This document shows, in pieces, positions 1 to 8,487 of a stretch of 62,413 nucleotides of DNA. The notes under the pieces were generated by a model. The model saw only the letters and a list, made by a program, of their open reading frames with translations, was not told where the DNA came from and made no database searches. Numbering within the stretch: the first letter of the stretch is position 1; the number at the start of each line of letters is the position of its first letter. The translations under genes and the position numbers were made by a program. Source of the DNA: DALYJJ01 sp031969915. Lineage in GTDB: Bacteria; Acidobacteriota; Terriglobia; Bryobacterales; Bryobacteraceae. The stretch is taken from NCBI GenBank assembly GCA_031969915.1, contig DALYJJ010000021.1:1-62413 (forward strand). The letters run 5' to 3'.

Positions 1-1655
1 CAGGCTGGCTGGGGCAGCTCTTCGGCGGGCAGAAGACGGTGCTCCGCGGCTCCTTCGCGGTGATCGTCTACGACGAAGGCACGAACATGTACGCGTCGAA
101 CCTGGGACCGAATCTAGGCAAGACGATCAGCGCGAACCTTGTCTCCGGCCAGAGCATTCTGCCGCAATTCACCTCGCTGTCCGACGTGGTGGCGAACCCC
201 GTACCCATTTCGGCGTTTCCGTTCACCACCACCGAGTACCGGCGCACGGTCAGCCAGGCCGACCAGACGTTCCGCACCAGCCTGAACGGAATGGATCCGG
301 GTCTGCGGGCGCCCTACACGCTGAACTGGAACGTGAGCGTTCAGCGGGAGGTGGCACGCAACACGGTGGTGGAGGCGCGTTACGTCGGAACGCAGGGCCG
401 CGGCCAGTGGCGCACGTCGAACATCAACGAGGTGAACATCTTCGAGAACGGTTTCCTCGAGGAGTTCAACAACGCGCGGCGGAACCTGGCGATCAACCGC
501 TCGGCGGGCGTGCAGAGTTTCGCCAATCTCGGCCGGCCCGGCCAGGTTGGGCTTCCGCTCTTCGAAGCCGCCTTTGGTCCCTTGGGCAACGTCGCCGCGC
601 TGCCGGCCGGCTCCGGCTTCCAGTCGGCGGGCTTCATCACCAACCTGGATAACGGCGGCGCCGGCGCGCTCGCCAATACGCTGGCCACCAACCGGGATTA
701 CGTCTGCCGGATGTTCGGCAACCGCCTGCAGGCGTGCCCTGGTTTCGTGAACGCGGGCTTCAATGTACCCGGCCGCTACCCGATCAACTTCTTCCTGCTG
801 AACCCCTACGTGGCGGGCCGGTTGAACTACGTCGAAGGCGTCGGGCGCACCTGGTACAACGGCCTGCAGGTGCAGTTGCGGCGGCAGCAGGCCAACGGGC
901 TGACGTGGACGGCGAACTACACCTGGAGTTCGAGCCTCACCAACAATCGCGCGGACAACGCCACGATGAGTTCCGACTGGCGCACCCGGCGCGACACGGG
1001 CATGGATCGCGTGATCTCGCCCTTCGACATCCGGCACGTGGTCCAGATGTTCGGCACCTACGATCTCCCGTTCGGCGCCGGACGCAAGTTCGCCATCCGG
1101 AACCGGCTGCTCGACGCCGTGGCGGGCGGCTGGGTCATCGGTTCAGTGATCGTCTTCAACACCGGCCAGCCGGTGCAGTTGACCGGCGGCGGGTTCAACA
1201 ATGTGAACACCAGCGATAACGCGATGGCCAACGGCGTCATCCTGGCCCCGGGCGTGACACTCGACCAGATTCGCGGGCTGTTCAACGCCCCTCGTATCCG
1301 CATGACGGGTCGCGCCGACGCCATCGACATCAATCGCATCGCGGTGGATCCGCGGCTCATCGGCCCGGACGGCCGCGCCAATCCGGAGTTCCTTCAGGTG
1401 AACCGCAATCCCGGGTGGTTCGGCCAACTGCTCTACATCCCGGGGCGGAACAACTTCAACTGGGACGCTTCGCTGACCAAGACGTTCCGCATCACCGAGG
1501 GACTGCGCTTCGAACTCTTCGGCGGCGCGCAGAACGTGATGAACCGGCAACAGTGGGGCATGCCCAACGCGAACGTGTTCAGCACGCAGTTCGGCGTGGT
1601 GGGCGCGCCCTCCGGCCAGCGCCAGATGAACTTCCGCGGAACGCTCAATTTCTGA
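1..1655 (+). CDS. TonB-dependent receptor, Oar-like, C-terminal part (5' end outside window)
   Basis: The reading frame is open from base 3, so the gene begins upstream; 550 residues are visible. The protein alternates short polar turns with amphipathic strands and ends in Phe (…GTLNF), as expected for an outer-membrane beta-barrel. Phrases such as YTLNWNVSVQREV and VEARYVGTQG are typical of the large acidobacterial TonB-dependent receptors that carry an N-terminal carboxypeptidase-regulatory-like domain (the Oar group); that domain would lie upstream and is not seen. The inferred role is energised uptake of a large or scarce substrate across the outer membrane; the substrate cannot be told from the barrel. 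The next gene is convergent, so this is the last gene of its transcript. Confidence 0.85.
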   Translation, partial: GWLGQLFGGQKTVLRGSFAVIVYDEGTNMYASNLGPNLGKTISANLVSGQSILPQFTSLSDVVANPVPISAFPFTTTEYRRTVSQADQTFRTSLNGMDPGLRAPYTLNWNVSVQREVARNTVVEARYVGTQGRGQWRTSNINEVNIFENGFLEEFNNARRNLAINRSAGVQSFANLGRPGQVGLPLFEAAFGPLGNVAALPAGSGFQSAGFITNLDNGGAGALANTLATNRDYVCRMFGNRLQACPGFVNAGFNVPGRYPINFFLLNPYVAGRLNYVEGVGRTWYNGLQVQLRRQQANGLTWTANYTWSSSLTNNRADNATMSSDWRTRRDTGMDRVISPFDIRHVVQMFGTYDLPFGAGRKFAIRNRLLDAVAGGWVIGSVIVFNTGQPVQLTGGGFNNVNTSDNAMANGVILAPGVTLDQIRGLFNAPRIRMTGRADAIDINRIAVDPRLIGPDGRANPEFLQVNRNPGWFGQLLYIPGRNNFNWDASLTKTFRITEGLRFELFGGAQNVMNRQQWGMPNANVFSTQFGVVGAPSGQRQMNFRGTLNF

Positions 1656-1667
1656 GCAGGCGGCGGC

Positions 1668-2633
1668 TTAGGCCTCGAGGATCGCGCGCACGGCGTCGAG
1701 GGTGGTTTGCGCGTGCTCGCGCTCAGTGATGAGAGACGAGTGGCCGGACCCGGGGACGATGTGCCAGACGCTATTCGTCGAGAGGCCGGCGAGTTCGCGC
1801 TGCAGCGAGTGCCAGTGACCGGTGAAGCCTTCGTCGCGCGTGGCGGCGGTGATCACCGCCAGCGGGAGATCGCCGAACGGGCCCGTGCCTCGGACCTGCT
1901 CGCAAATGAGGTTCCAGCTTTGGGCTTCGGCGGCCGTGGAGTTCAGGTGCGAGCGCCAGCAGCCGAGGGCGTTCATCACTTCCCGCACGCCTTCGGGCAG
2001 GCCTTTTGCGATGCGCTCGCGGTGGTTTAGAAAACGGAGCACACCCACGGGTCCGAGCCACGCGGCGATGGCGAGCTTGCGGAAGAACGAGGTGTGCAAC
2101 TCCTCCACCGGCTTGCCGAAGCGCAGATGCTGTTCCGGGTGGGCGGCGTCAATCAACACCAGGCCGCGGACATCCGCACGGTGTTCGTGCGCGAACAGGC
2201 GCATGAAGAGCCCGCCCATCGAGTGGCCCACCAGCACGTACGGGCCGGGGATCTTCGCGGCGTCCAGCATCCGCCGCAGGTGACGTACCGCGGTGTGCGC
2301 GTCGCGCGGGTCAGGGGACGGATCGCTCCAGCCGAGGCCGGCGCGATCGTAGGACACCACGCGGGTGAGCTTTGCCAACTCCGGTTGAATCCACGCCCAC
2401 TGCGCGGACATGCTGGTGAGCCCGGCTTCCAGGATGACCGTGGGCGAACCGTTGCCCTGCTCGTTCATGTGCAGGCGGAATCCGCCGATATCGACCAGCC
2501 GGCCGGGCGGCAAGTGCTTACGCCGCTCGCGTTCGGTGGCGACGGCCTGAAACACGGCGCCCGAAGCCGAAACCGCGGCCGCCACGGCCGTCATGCCCAG
2601 CATGGCGCGCGAAGCGTTCCGAGAGACCTTCAT
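1668..2633 (-). CDS. alpha/beta hydrolase with N-terminal membrane segment
   Basis: 321 residues. The N-terminal 35 residues hold a hydrophobic stretch (AMLGMTAVAAAVSASG) that could be a signal or anchor. The nucleophile elbow is GHSMGG with Ser as nucleophile, preceded by SYDRAGLGWSD, the usual strand-turn before it; a late GSGH supplies the likely catalytic His and VLIDAA lies between. This places it in the alpha/beta hydrolase (Pfam Abhydrolase) family; substrate is unknown. A GGGAGG abuts the ATG at 2633, which is tight for a ribosome site, so an internal Met (2603 or 2594) is possible. It lies 54 nt downstream of the dehydratase gene on the same strand and may share its transcript. Confidence 0.85.
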   Translation of the reverse strand: MKVSRNASRAMLGMTAVAAAVSASGAVFQAVATERERRKHLPPGRLVDIGGFRLHMNEQGNGSPTVILEAGLTSMSAQWAWIQPELAKLTRVVSYDRAGLGWSDPSPDPRDAHTAVRHLRRMLDAAKIPGPYVLVGHSMGGLFMRLFAHEHRADVRGLVLIDAAHPEQHLRFGKPVEELHTSFFRKLAIAAWLGPVGVLRFLNHRERIAKGLPEGVREVMNALGCWRSHLNSTAAEAQSWNLICEQVRGTGPFGDLPLAVITAATRDEGFTGHWHSLQRELAGLSTNSVWHIVPGSGHSSLITEREHAQTTLDAVRAILEA

Positions 2634-2687
2634 CCTCCCAGCCCCCCTTAGCCCGTTCGACGCCGCCCGAGTCGCGTTCGTTGCGGC

Positions 2688-3827
2688 TTACTGACTAACG
2701 CGTACTTCGGCGGCTGTATCGGAGAGCACGGCGGGTGTTAATTCTATTCCGAGGCCGGGGGCGTCCGGCACGGGAATGGTCCCCTGTTCGACCATGGGCA
2801 GCCCCGTCACCAGCCCGTTGTATTCGTCCTGGTAGTGGCGGCGCACGGTTTCCAGGATGTAGAGGTTGGGGACGTTTGCCGCCAAGTGGACCGAGGCGGC
2901 GTGCAGAACGGGCCCGCCGCAGTTGTGTGGCGCCACCGGCAGGTACCAGGTTTCGGCCATGGTGGCGATCTTCTTCGCTTCGGAGATGCCCCCGCACCAG
3001 CAGATGTCGGGCATCACGATGCGCGCCGCGCCGTTCTCCATCAACTCGCGGAAGCCCCAGCGGGTCATCAGACGCTCGCTCAAGCAGAGCGGAAGCCGCG
3101 TCGCCCCGGCCAGTTCCGCATAGGAGCGCAGGTTGTCCTGGGGCAGCATCTCTTCGAGCCACATCGGCTCATAGCGCTCCATCTCCCGCGCGATGCGAAT
3201 GGCCGCGGGCAGGCTCCAGTAACCGTGGAACTCCATGGCCACTTCCATCGCATCGCCGAACTCCTCGCGGATCAGCTTGAGGGGAAGCAGTCCCCGGCTC
3301 ATCTGCTCGGGCGTGATCGATTGCCCGCGGGTCTCGAGCGCGATCGGATCGAAGGGCCAGATCTTCATCGCTCGAACGCCTTGCTCGATCAACGACCGCG
3401 CGAGTTCCACGGGCTGGGTCAGGAAGTCGTACCGGTCGTAGCAGGTGTTGTAGACCGGAATGCGCTCGCGCGAGGGTCCCCCGAGCAGTCGGTGGACGGG
3501 CTTGCCCGCCGCTTTGCCGGCCAGGTCCCAGAGCGCGATGTCGACCGCGCTGATCGCGCGCAGCTCGGCTCCCGCCCAGCCGTAATAGGCGATGCGCTGG
3601 AACGTATCGGCCCAGATCCGGTCGATATGCGACGGGTCGGCGCCGATCAGCAACGGCGCCAGCACCCGGTGAATCACCTCGCGCGCGGCGTGAGGCGCGG
3701 GGTACGTTTCGCCGAGGCCGATGAGACCGCTGTCGGTGTGCACGCGGACCCACATCCACTGAATGGGGCCCTGGTGAACGGTGATTCCACGGTCGAGAAG
3801 GATGGTTTCAATCGCTGTGATGCGCAT
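2688..3827 (-). CDS. enolase-superfamily dehydratase (mandelate racemase/galactonate dehydratase-like)
   Basis: 379 residues, normal for the family. The N-terminal capping domain (MRITAIETILLD) precedes a TIM barrel with the three metal ligands in order: Glu in AMEFHG, Glu in WLEEM and Glu in LSERL. The EFHG pattern resembles the DFHG of D-galactonate dehydratase, with Glu for Asp and the paired His kept; the later PHN supplies the second catalytic His. These enzymes dehydrate sugar acids in the cytoplasm. The start overlaps the stop of the upstream MFS gene by 20 nt, so uptake and dehydration are probably co-expressed. The exact sugar acid cannot be told; a racemase or cycloisomerase role is less likely given the His pair. 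Confidence 0.88.
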   Translation of the reverse strand: MRITAIETILLDRGITVHQGPIQWMWVRVHTDSGLIGLGETYPAPHAAREVIHRVLAPLLIGADPSHIDRIWADTFQRIAYYGWAGAELRAISAVDIALWDLAGKAAGKPVHRLLGGPSRERIPVYNTCYDRYDFLTQPVELARSLIEQGVRAMKIWPFDPIALETRGQSITPEQMSRGLLPLKLIREEFGDAMEVAMEFHGYWSLPAAIRIAREMERYEPMWLEEMLPQDNLRSYAELAGATRLPLCLSERLMTRWGFRELMENGAARIVMPDICWCGGISEAKKIATMAETWYLPVAPHNCGGPVLHAASVHLAANVPNLYILETVRRHYQDEYNGLVTGLPMVEQGTIPVPDAPGLGIELTPAVLSDTAAEVRVSQ

Positions 3828-5073
3828 GTTTGAGTTCGAGAGGTTTCATGTCGCCGATGAGGCGCAGAACGCAGAAATAGGCGATCAGGTGAAACGTACC
3901 CATGATCAGGAAAATCGGCGTGTAGCCGAAGTTACTGACGATGTGGCCGGGCAACACGGCAGAAAACAGAATGCCGCCCAGCCCGCCCAGGAACCCGCCG
4001 ATGCCGGTAACCGAGGCCACCGCGGGCTTGGGGAACACGTCGGAGGTTGTGGTGTACAGGTTCGCCGACCACCCTTGATGTCCAGCCGTGGCGAAGCACA
4101 CCAGTGCGATCGCGAGTACCGGGCTCTCCGCCAGCACCGCCAGCGCGGCCACGGGCATGCACGCCACGCAGAGCGCCATGGCGATCTTGCGCGCGCGGCC
4201 GTTGGGCATTCCGCGACGGATGAAGTAGCCGGAGATCCACCCTCCGCCGACGCTACCGAAATCCGCCATCAAATAGACGACGGGAAGGGCCCAGCCAATC
4301 TCCTCGAGCTTGAACTTGCGGACGTCGAAGAGATATCGCGGCAGCCAGATCAGATAGAACCACCACACCGGATCGCTGAAGAACTTGGCGAGCGCGAAAC
4401 CCCAGGTTTGCCGGTACGTGAGGGCCTCACCCCAACCGACCTTCACGTCACTCTTGGCGGGCTCTTCGCCGGAATGAATGTAGGCCAGTTCCTGCTGGTT
4501 GACGCCCTTGTGGCGCGAGGGGTGCTGGTAGGACAGAAGCCAGAACACCAGCCAGACAAAGCCCGTGGACGCGGTGATCAGAAAGCACGACCGCCAGCCA
4601 ACGTGAAGCGTCATCCAGACGAACACGGGCGGGCCGATCATCGACGCCACATTGGTTCCGGCGTTGAAGATGCCCGTGGCGAACGCGCGGTCTTTCTTCG
4701 GGAACCATTCGGCCACGGACTTGATCGCCGCCGGGAAGTTGCCCGATTCGCCAAAGCCGAGAAGCCCGCGCCAGAGTCCTAACTGCATCGGAGTCTGCGC
4801 CAGAGCATGGAGCCCGGCGGCGATGGACCACCACGTAATCGACACCGCGTAGCCGATCCGGGTGCCGAACTTGTCGATGAACTTGCCCATCGCCAGAAAA
4901 CCGATGGTGTAGGTGGCTTGAAACGACGCGTTGATGTAGCCGTACATCTTGTCGTCGATGTGCATTTCCCGGCTGATCACCGAATTCAACACGGAGAAAA
5001 CAATGCGATCGAGGTAGTTAATGGTGGTTGCGAAGAAGAGCAGCGTGAGCATCCACCAGCGGACGCGGGTCAT
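3808..5073 (-). CDS. MFS transporter, anion:cation symporter (hexuronate/sugar-acid) type
   Basis: 421 residues with about 12 hydrophobic segments. The first helix and loop (FATTINYLDRIVFSVL) is the signature of the ACS branch of the major facilitator superfamily, which includes hexuronate and galactonate permeases. I chose the ATG at 5073 rather than upstream codons: a TATAAT lies 21 nt upstream (5095-5100), the residues before it look non-coding, and this start avoids overlapping the response-regulator gene. Its end overlaps the dehydratase gene by 20 nt, so the two form a sugar-acid uptake and catabolism unit. The substrate is inferred from family and neighbour only. Confidence 0.88.
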   Translation of the reverse strand: MTRVRWWMLTLLFFATTINYLDRIVFSVLNSVISREMHIDDKMYGYINASFQATYTIGFLAMGKFIDKFGTRIGYAVSITWWSIAAGLHALAQTPMQLGLWRGLLGFGESGNFPAAIKSVAEWFPKKDRAFATGIFNAGTNVASMIGPPVFVWMTLHVGWRSCFLITASTGFVWLVFWLLSYQHPSRHKGVNQQELAYIHSGEEPAKSDVKVGWGEALTYRQTWGFALAKFFSDPVWWFYLIWLPRYLFDVRKFKLEEIGWALPVVYLMADFGSVGGGWISGYFIRRGMPNGRARKIAMALCVACMPVAALAVLAESPVLAIALVCFATAGHQGWSANLYTTTSDVFPKPAVASVTGIGGFLGGLGGILFSAVLPGHIVSNFGYTPIFLIMGTFHLIAYFCVLRLIGDMKPLELKHAHHSD

Positions 5074-5094
5074 CTCGGACGATGGCACGCGGCG

Positions 5095-5100
5095 ATTATA
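5095..5100 (-). promoter_or_regulatory. -10 element (TATAAT) upstream of the MFS gene
   Basis: A perfect TATAAT on the minus strand ends 21 nt before the ATG at 5073. No good -35 hexamer is seen at the usual spacing. It lies just beyond the end of the response-regulator gene, so the transporter and dehydratase could be transcribed separately from the two-component genes. Confidence 0.45.
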
Positions 5101-5107
5101 CAGGACG

Positions 5108-5827
5108 CTACCAGTCCGTCGCTTCGCGGATGGCGCCCGCCAGCCGCTTGCTGACAATCACCTCGAGGCCGCTCGACATCCGCAGCAACCAGCGCTTGCT
5201 GGAGAGCGGGGAGATCCGGCGGATGTGGTCGGTGTTGATGATGGTCTTGCGATGGACCCGCCGGAACCGCGGACCCAACTTCTGCTGCAGAACCCGCAGC
5301 GGCTGATCGGCGTAGTAGCGGGCGTTGTTGGTCAGAATGTAGACGAGTTCGCCGTCCGCCTGGAAGGCAACCACTTCCGCGGGGTCGAGCAAATACTGAT
5401 CGGCGCCCTGACGGCCGACGATCTTGCGCGGCATCTCAGTAGAACGCGCGGCTTCCGCCGGACGAATGCCGGTCAGTTGCGCGGTCACTTTTGAGAGCGC
5501 GGCGGACAGCCGTTCGCGCCGGACGGGCTTCAGCAGGTAGTCGACCGCGCCCGCCTCGAACGCCTCCAGGGCGTGTTTGTCGAAGGCGGTAACGTAGACG
5601 ATCAGTGGGAGCTTGCGGTTGCGCAGCGCGCGCGCCACGGCGAGCCCGTCGAGCTCGGGCATCTGCAGGTCAAGGAAGACCACGTCGGGATCGCACTTCA
5701 CCACCTGCTCGACCGCTTCGACGCCGTTGGAGGCCTCGCCGACGAGGTCAACTTCGGGAAAATCCTCCAGCGCCTCCCGCAGCACCTGCCGCGCGATCGG
5801 CTCATCGTCCACAATCAGCGCTTTCAT
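5108..5827 (-). CDS. LytTR-family response regulator
   Basis: 239 residues. The receiver domain (about 1-120) shows the acidic pair D7/D8, the phospho-acceptor D53 in FLDLQMP, T80 and K100 in LLKP. The C-terminal half (about 135-235) matches the LytTR DNA-binding domain, with FRRVHRKTIINTDHI and a closing block (RMSSGLEVIVSKR) typical of the family. The start ATG overlaps the histidine-kinase stop (5824-5827, ATGA), so kinase and regulator are coupled. LytTR regulators usually bind direct repeats upstream of target genes; the downstream transporter/dehydratase pair is a possible target but no binding site was recognised. Confidence 0.93.
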   Translation of the reverse strand: MKALIVDDEPIARQVLREALEDFPEVDLVGEASNGVEAVEQVVKCDPDVVFLDLQMPELDGLAVARALRNRKLPLIVYVTAFDKHALEAFEAGAVDYLLKPVRRERLSAALSKVTAQLTGIRPAEAARSTEMPRKIVGRQGADQYLLDPAEVVAFQADGELVYILTNNARYYADQPLRVLQQKLGPRFRRVHRKTIINTDHIRRISPLSSKRWLLRMSSGLEVIVSKRLAGAIREATDW

Positions 5828-7629
5828 GTGCGTCCCGGCACGCGATACGCGACGCGCGTGCCCCCTGCCGTGGATTGTACTTCGAGATCCGCTTCCGGCC
5901 CGTAGCAGAGTTGCAGCCGCCGCGCGACGTTTTCCATGCCCACGCCGCGGCGCGCACCTTCCTGGAAGCCTCGCCCGGTGTCGTGCACCTCAATCCGGAC
6001 GCCGTCGCCGTCGGGTGCGGCGGTGACTCGCACGAGGCCGCCCTGCGCGGTCGCGCCGACCCCGTGCTTCACCGCATTTTCCACCAGCGGCTCAATGGAG
6101 AGGACCGGAATCTGGGCCTGCAGGACGGAGGGGTGGATCTCAATCTCCGTCTTGAGTTTCGAGCCAAGGCGGAGGCCCTCGATTTCCAGATAGGCGCGCA
6201 CGATGTCCATCTCCCGCTGGAGCGCGATCGTGCTCCGGTCCGTTTGCAGGAAGTAGCGGAAGATGTCGGCGAGGTTGAGCACCGTGCGCCGCGCCCCCGA
6301 GGCCTCCTTCGGGATCACACCGTACAGCGTGTTCAGTGCGTTGAAGAGGAAATGCGGGTGAATCTGCGACTGCAGAGCCCTTAATTCAGCCTGGGAAACG
6401 AGGCGCCGGAGTTCGGATTCGCGGAAGCGTTCGATCTCGCTCACCACTTCGGCAGCCAGCCGGCCCAGCGCGGCCAAGTCCTCGCTCAGGTAGCGCCGGC
6501 CGCCGCCGCGCCGGCCGAGGCAGATGAAATGGGTCTCACCGTGAGTGAGGCGGAGCGGCACCACGACATCGACGCCTTCCGCGGCGAGGACGTCGGTGGC
6601 GAGGGCGGGAAACACCAGACCCGCGGGTGGCGTGGCGGCCGGACGCAGCACCTCGGCGTTCATGAAGCGGGCCATCCGGCCGGCGGCGTCGTCGATGTAT
6701 TGGCCTTCGCCCGCGGAGGCCGGACGGCGAAGACCGGCCAGCACCTCCTCCAGCCCGGGACGGCGGAAGAGCAGATGCGTGAGCGCCTTCTGCAGCCCGT
6801 TGCGCAGCATGGCGAAGAGAATCAGGCAGAGCGTCGCGCCCACCAGGAGAACGCCCTGCCGGAACGGGCTCTGCGACAAGCCGGGCTCGAGCGACTGCGC
6901 CGCGGCGACCGCGGCGAAGGTGACCATGGCCGCCAACAGGAAATTGGCCAGGAACCGGAGAAAGGCATCCACCAGGACGAAGCGGTAATCGGCCAGCAAC
7001 ACGAACAACGCGAGCGGAATGCCCGCGTGATGAAGCACCAGTTCGAGCGGCCACGCCTGGTGCGCTTCGCCGGTGTCGAAGTGCACGAACGACATCGCGA
7101 ACAGGAACAGCGACATGGTGCCGAGGATCACCGAAAGGCGGCCGCGTTCGCGCGCGGCCAACGCAGCGGCGGCAACGGTGAGCGCCCCGAACCCGAGGGT
7201 GATCAGAATGAGCGCGAAACGATGGTAGTGGGGTTCGGGCAGGAAGAGCTCAGTGGAATGGACCGCGACGGCGATGCCGCTGAGCACGTAGCCGGCCGCG
7301 GCCAGGTAGGCGCGGCGGCCGTTGAGCGAAAGATGGAGCAGCACCGCGGGCAGAAGGCTGAGCGCGGAAGAACCGGCGACGGTCACCAGACGAATGGAGA
7401 CCCCCGGCTGCGAGCCCAGCGCCATCACCAGCAGCGACGCGAGGTTCCAGACAAAGGCCAGCGCGGCGGCGCCGATCGAGAGGCGGTTGCGCAGTTGGCT
7501 CCGCGCCGTGCGGTCGCGCAGCAGCAGCACCAGGAAGATCCCGAAGAGGAGCGTTCCCGCGGAATGGCCCAGGGTGTTGACCAGCAGCGGTTCGTGAACG
7601 GTGAGCGTGTCGGCGTGCGGAAGCGGCAC
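5824..7629 (-). CDS. LytS/YehU-type sensor histidine kinase
   Basis: 601 residues. The first 270 or so contain about seven or eight hydrophobic segments, a membrane sensor region; residues around 290-380 look like a GAF-type linker. The kinase core starts with LRALQSQIHPHFLFN, the His_kinase (Pfam PF06580) box with phospho-His, and continues through VENAVKHG (N box) and DTGRGF and GVGMENV (G boxes) of the ATPase domain. The start is GTG at 7629, directly abutting the stop of the MBL-hydrolase gene. It is the cognate kinase of the LytTR regulator with which it overlaps. The signal sensed is unknown. Confidence 0.92.
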   Translation of the reverse strand: MPLPHADTLTVHEPLLVNTLGHSAGTLLFGIFLVLLLRDRTARSQLRNRLSIGAAALAFVWNLASLLVMALGSQPGVSIRLVTVAGSSALSLLPAVLLHLSLNGRRAYLAAAGYVLSGIAVAVHSTELFLPEPHYHRFALILITLGFGALTVAAAALAARERGRLSVILGTMSLFLFAMSFVHFDTGEAHQAWPLELVLHHAGIPLALFVLLADYRFVLVDAFLRFLANFLLAAMVTFAAVAAAQSLEPGLSQSPFRQGVLLVGATLCLILFAMLRNGLQKALTHLLFRRPGLEEVLAGLRRPASAGEGQYIDDAAGRMARFMNAEVLRPAATPPAGLVFPALATDVLAAEGVDVVVPLRLTHGETHFICLGRRGGGRRYLSEDLAALGRLAAEVVSEIERFRESELRRLVSQAELRALQSQIHPHFLFNALNTLYGVIPKEASGARRTVLNLADIFRYFLQTDRSTIALQREMDIVRAYLEIEGLRLGSKLKTEIEIHPSVLQAQIPVLSIEPLVENAVKHGVGATAQGGLVRVTAAPDGDGVRIEVHDTGRGFQEGARRGVGMENVARRLQLCYGPEADLEVQSTAGGTRVAYRVPGRT

Positions 7630-8487
7630 TCAGTCCTCCGGAACCGCCCACTTCTCGCCGGCCTCGAAGACCTTGAAGCGCTGGCTCGGGCGCGAGAAGA
7701 GCAGGTGATCGACAAAGCGGCCCACGTCCACGGTGTCATGGGCAAACATGCCGTAATGCATCGGCACCAGCCAACGGGCGCCGATTTCTTCCGCCAGTTG
7801 GGCCGCTTCTTCCACGGTAAAGTTGCCGGCCGTCCCGCGGCGCGGGTCGCGGCCGTTGATGGGCAGCAGCGCCACGTCGACGCGATGCGCCTTGAGACGC
7901 ACCGCCAGCCCCGGGTAGGGGACGCAGTCACCGGAATGATAGACACACCAACGGTCGTCGAATCGAATCACGTACCCAAGGTAGGGATGGCCATCGAGAG
8001 GCTGGTCGTCAACGCTCTCGTGCGCCGAAGCGACGGGCGTGATCCGGCACTGGTGGCCGTTCTTCGAAAAATCGATGGGCAGGTCCTCGTCCGTGGTGGT
8101 CATGCGGATGTAGTCGATGCCCTGACCGTTGGCGTAGCCGGCGGCGCTCTTGGGCAGCACCAGGCGCGCCCGGCGCGATCCCTTGAGCATGGAGAGAATG
8201 GACGCGGCATCCAGATGCGTGCCATGCCGGTGGGTGGCCAGGATCATGTCCGCGTGGCGCACCTGCCAGCCGCGGAGCGGGGCGGCCATCAGGCGAACGC
8301 GCGGCTGCTCGGTGTTCCGATACTTCGCCGTCTGCTGCTCAGAAAGATACGGATCGATGTAGAAGACGATCTGGTGGTACTTGACAACGAAGCCGCTTTG
8401 CCCGAGCCACCAGAAGGTGGGAGTGCGGGCGTCGGCCGCGTCGATTTCGCGCAGCAGATCCTGGCCTTTGCGAACCGGCTGGATCAT
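7630..8487 (-). CDS. MBL-fold hydrolase, UlaG-like, with altered metal motif
   Basis: 285 residues. WLGQSGFVVK and FYIDPYLS at the N-terminus, then THRHGTHLD, SGDC and PMHYG are the metal-ligand blocks of the metallo-beta-lactamase fold in the UlaG (ascorbate-6-phosphate lactonase) group. The usual HxHxDH reads HRHGTH, so the metal-binding Asp is Thr here; this may alter or abolish binuclear metal binding. The ATG at 8487 overlaps the tsaC stop (ATGA), which decides the start against a codon 39 nt upstream. It sits between tsaC and the LytS-type kinase, abutting both. Whether it is an active lactonase is uncertain. Confidence 0.82.
   Translation of the reverse strand: MIQPVRKGQDLLREIDAADARTPTFWWLGQSGFVVKYHQIVFYIDPYLSEQQTAKYRNTEQPRVRLMAAPLRGWQVRHADMILATHRHGTHLDAASILSMLKGSRRARLVLPKSAAGYANGQGIDYIRMTTTDEDLPIDFSKNGHQCRITPVASAHESVDDQPLDGHPYLGYVIRFDDRWCVYHSGDCVPYPGLAVRLKAHRVDVALLPINGRDPRRGTAGNFTVEEAAQLAEEIGARWLVPMHYGMFAHDTVDVGRFVDHLLFSRPSQRFKVFEAGEKWAVPED

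Noticed and set aside
5073..5157. Upstream start (5157) for the MFS gene
   Set aside because: It would overlap the response regulator by 50 nt and encode a non-homologous basic leader; TATAAT at 5095 fits the start at 5073.
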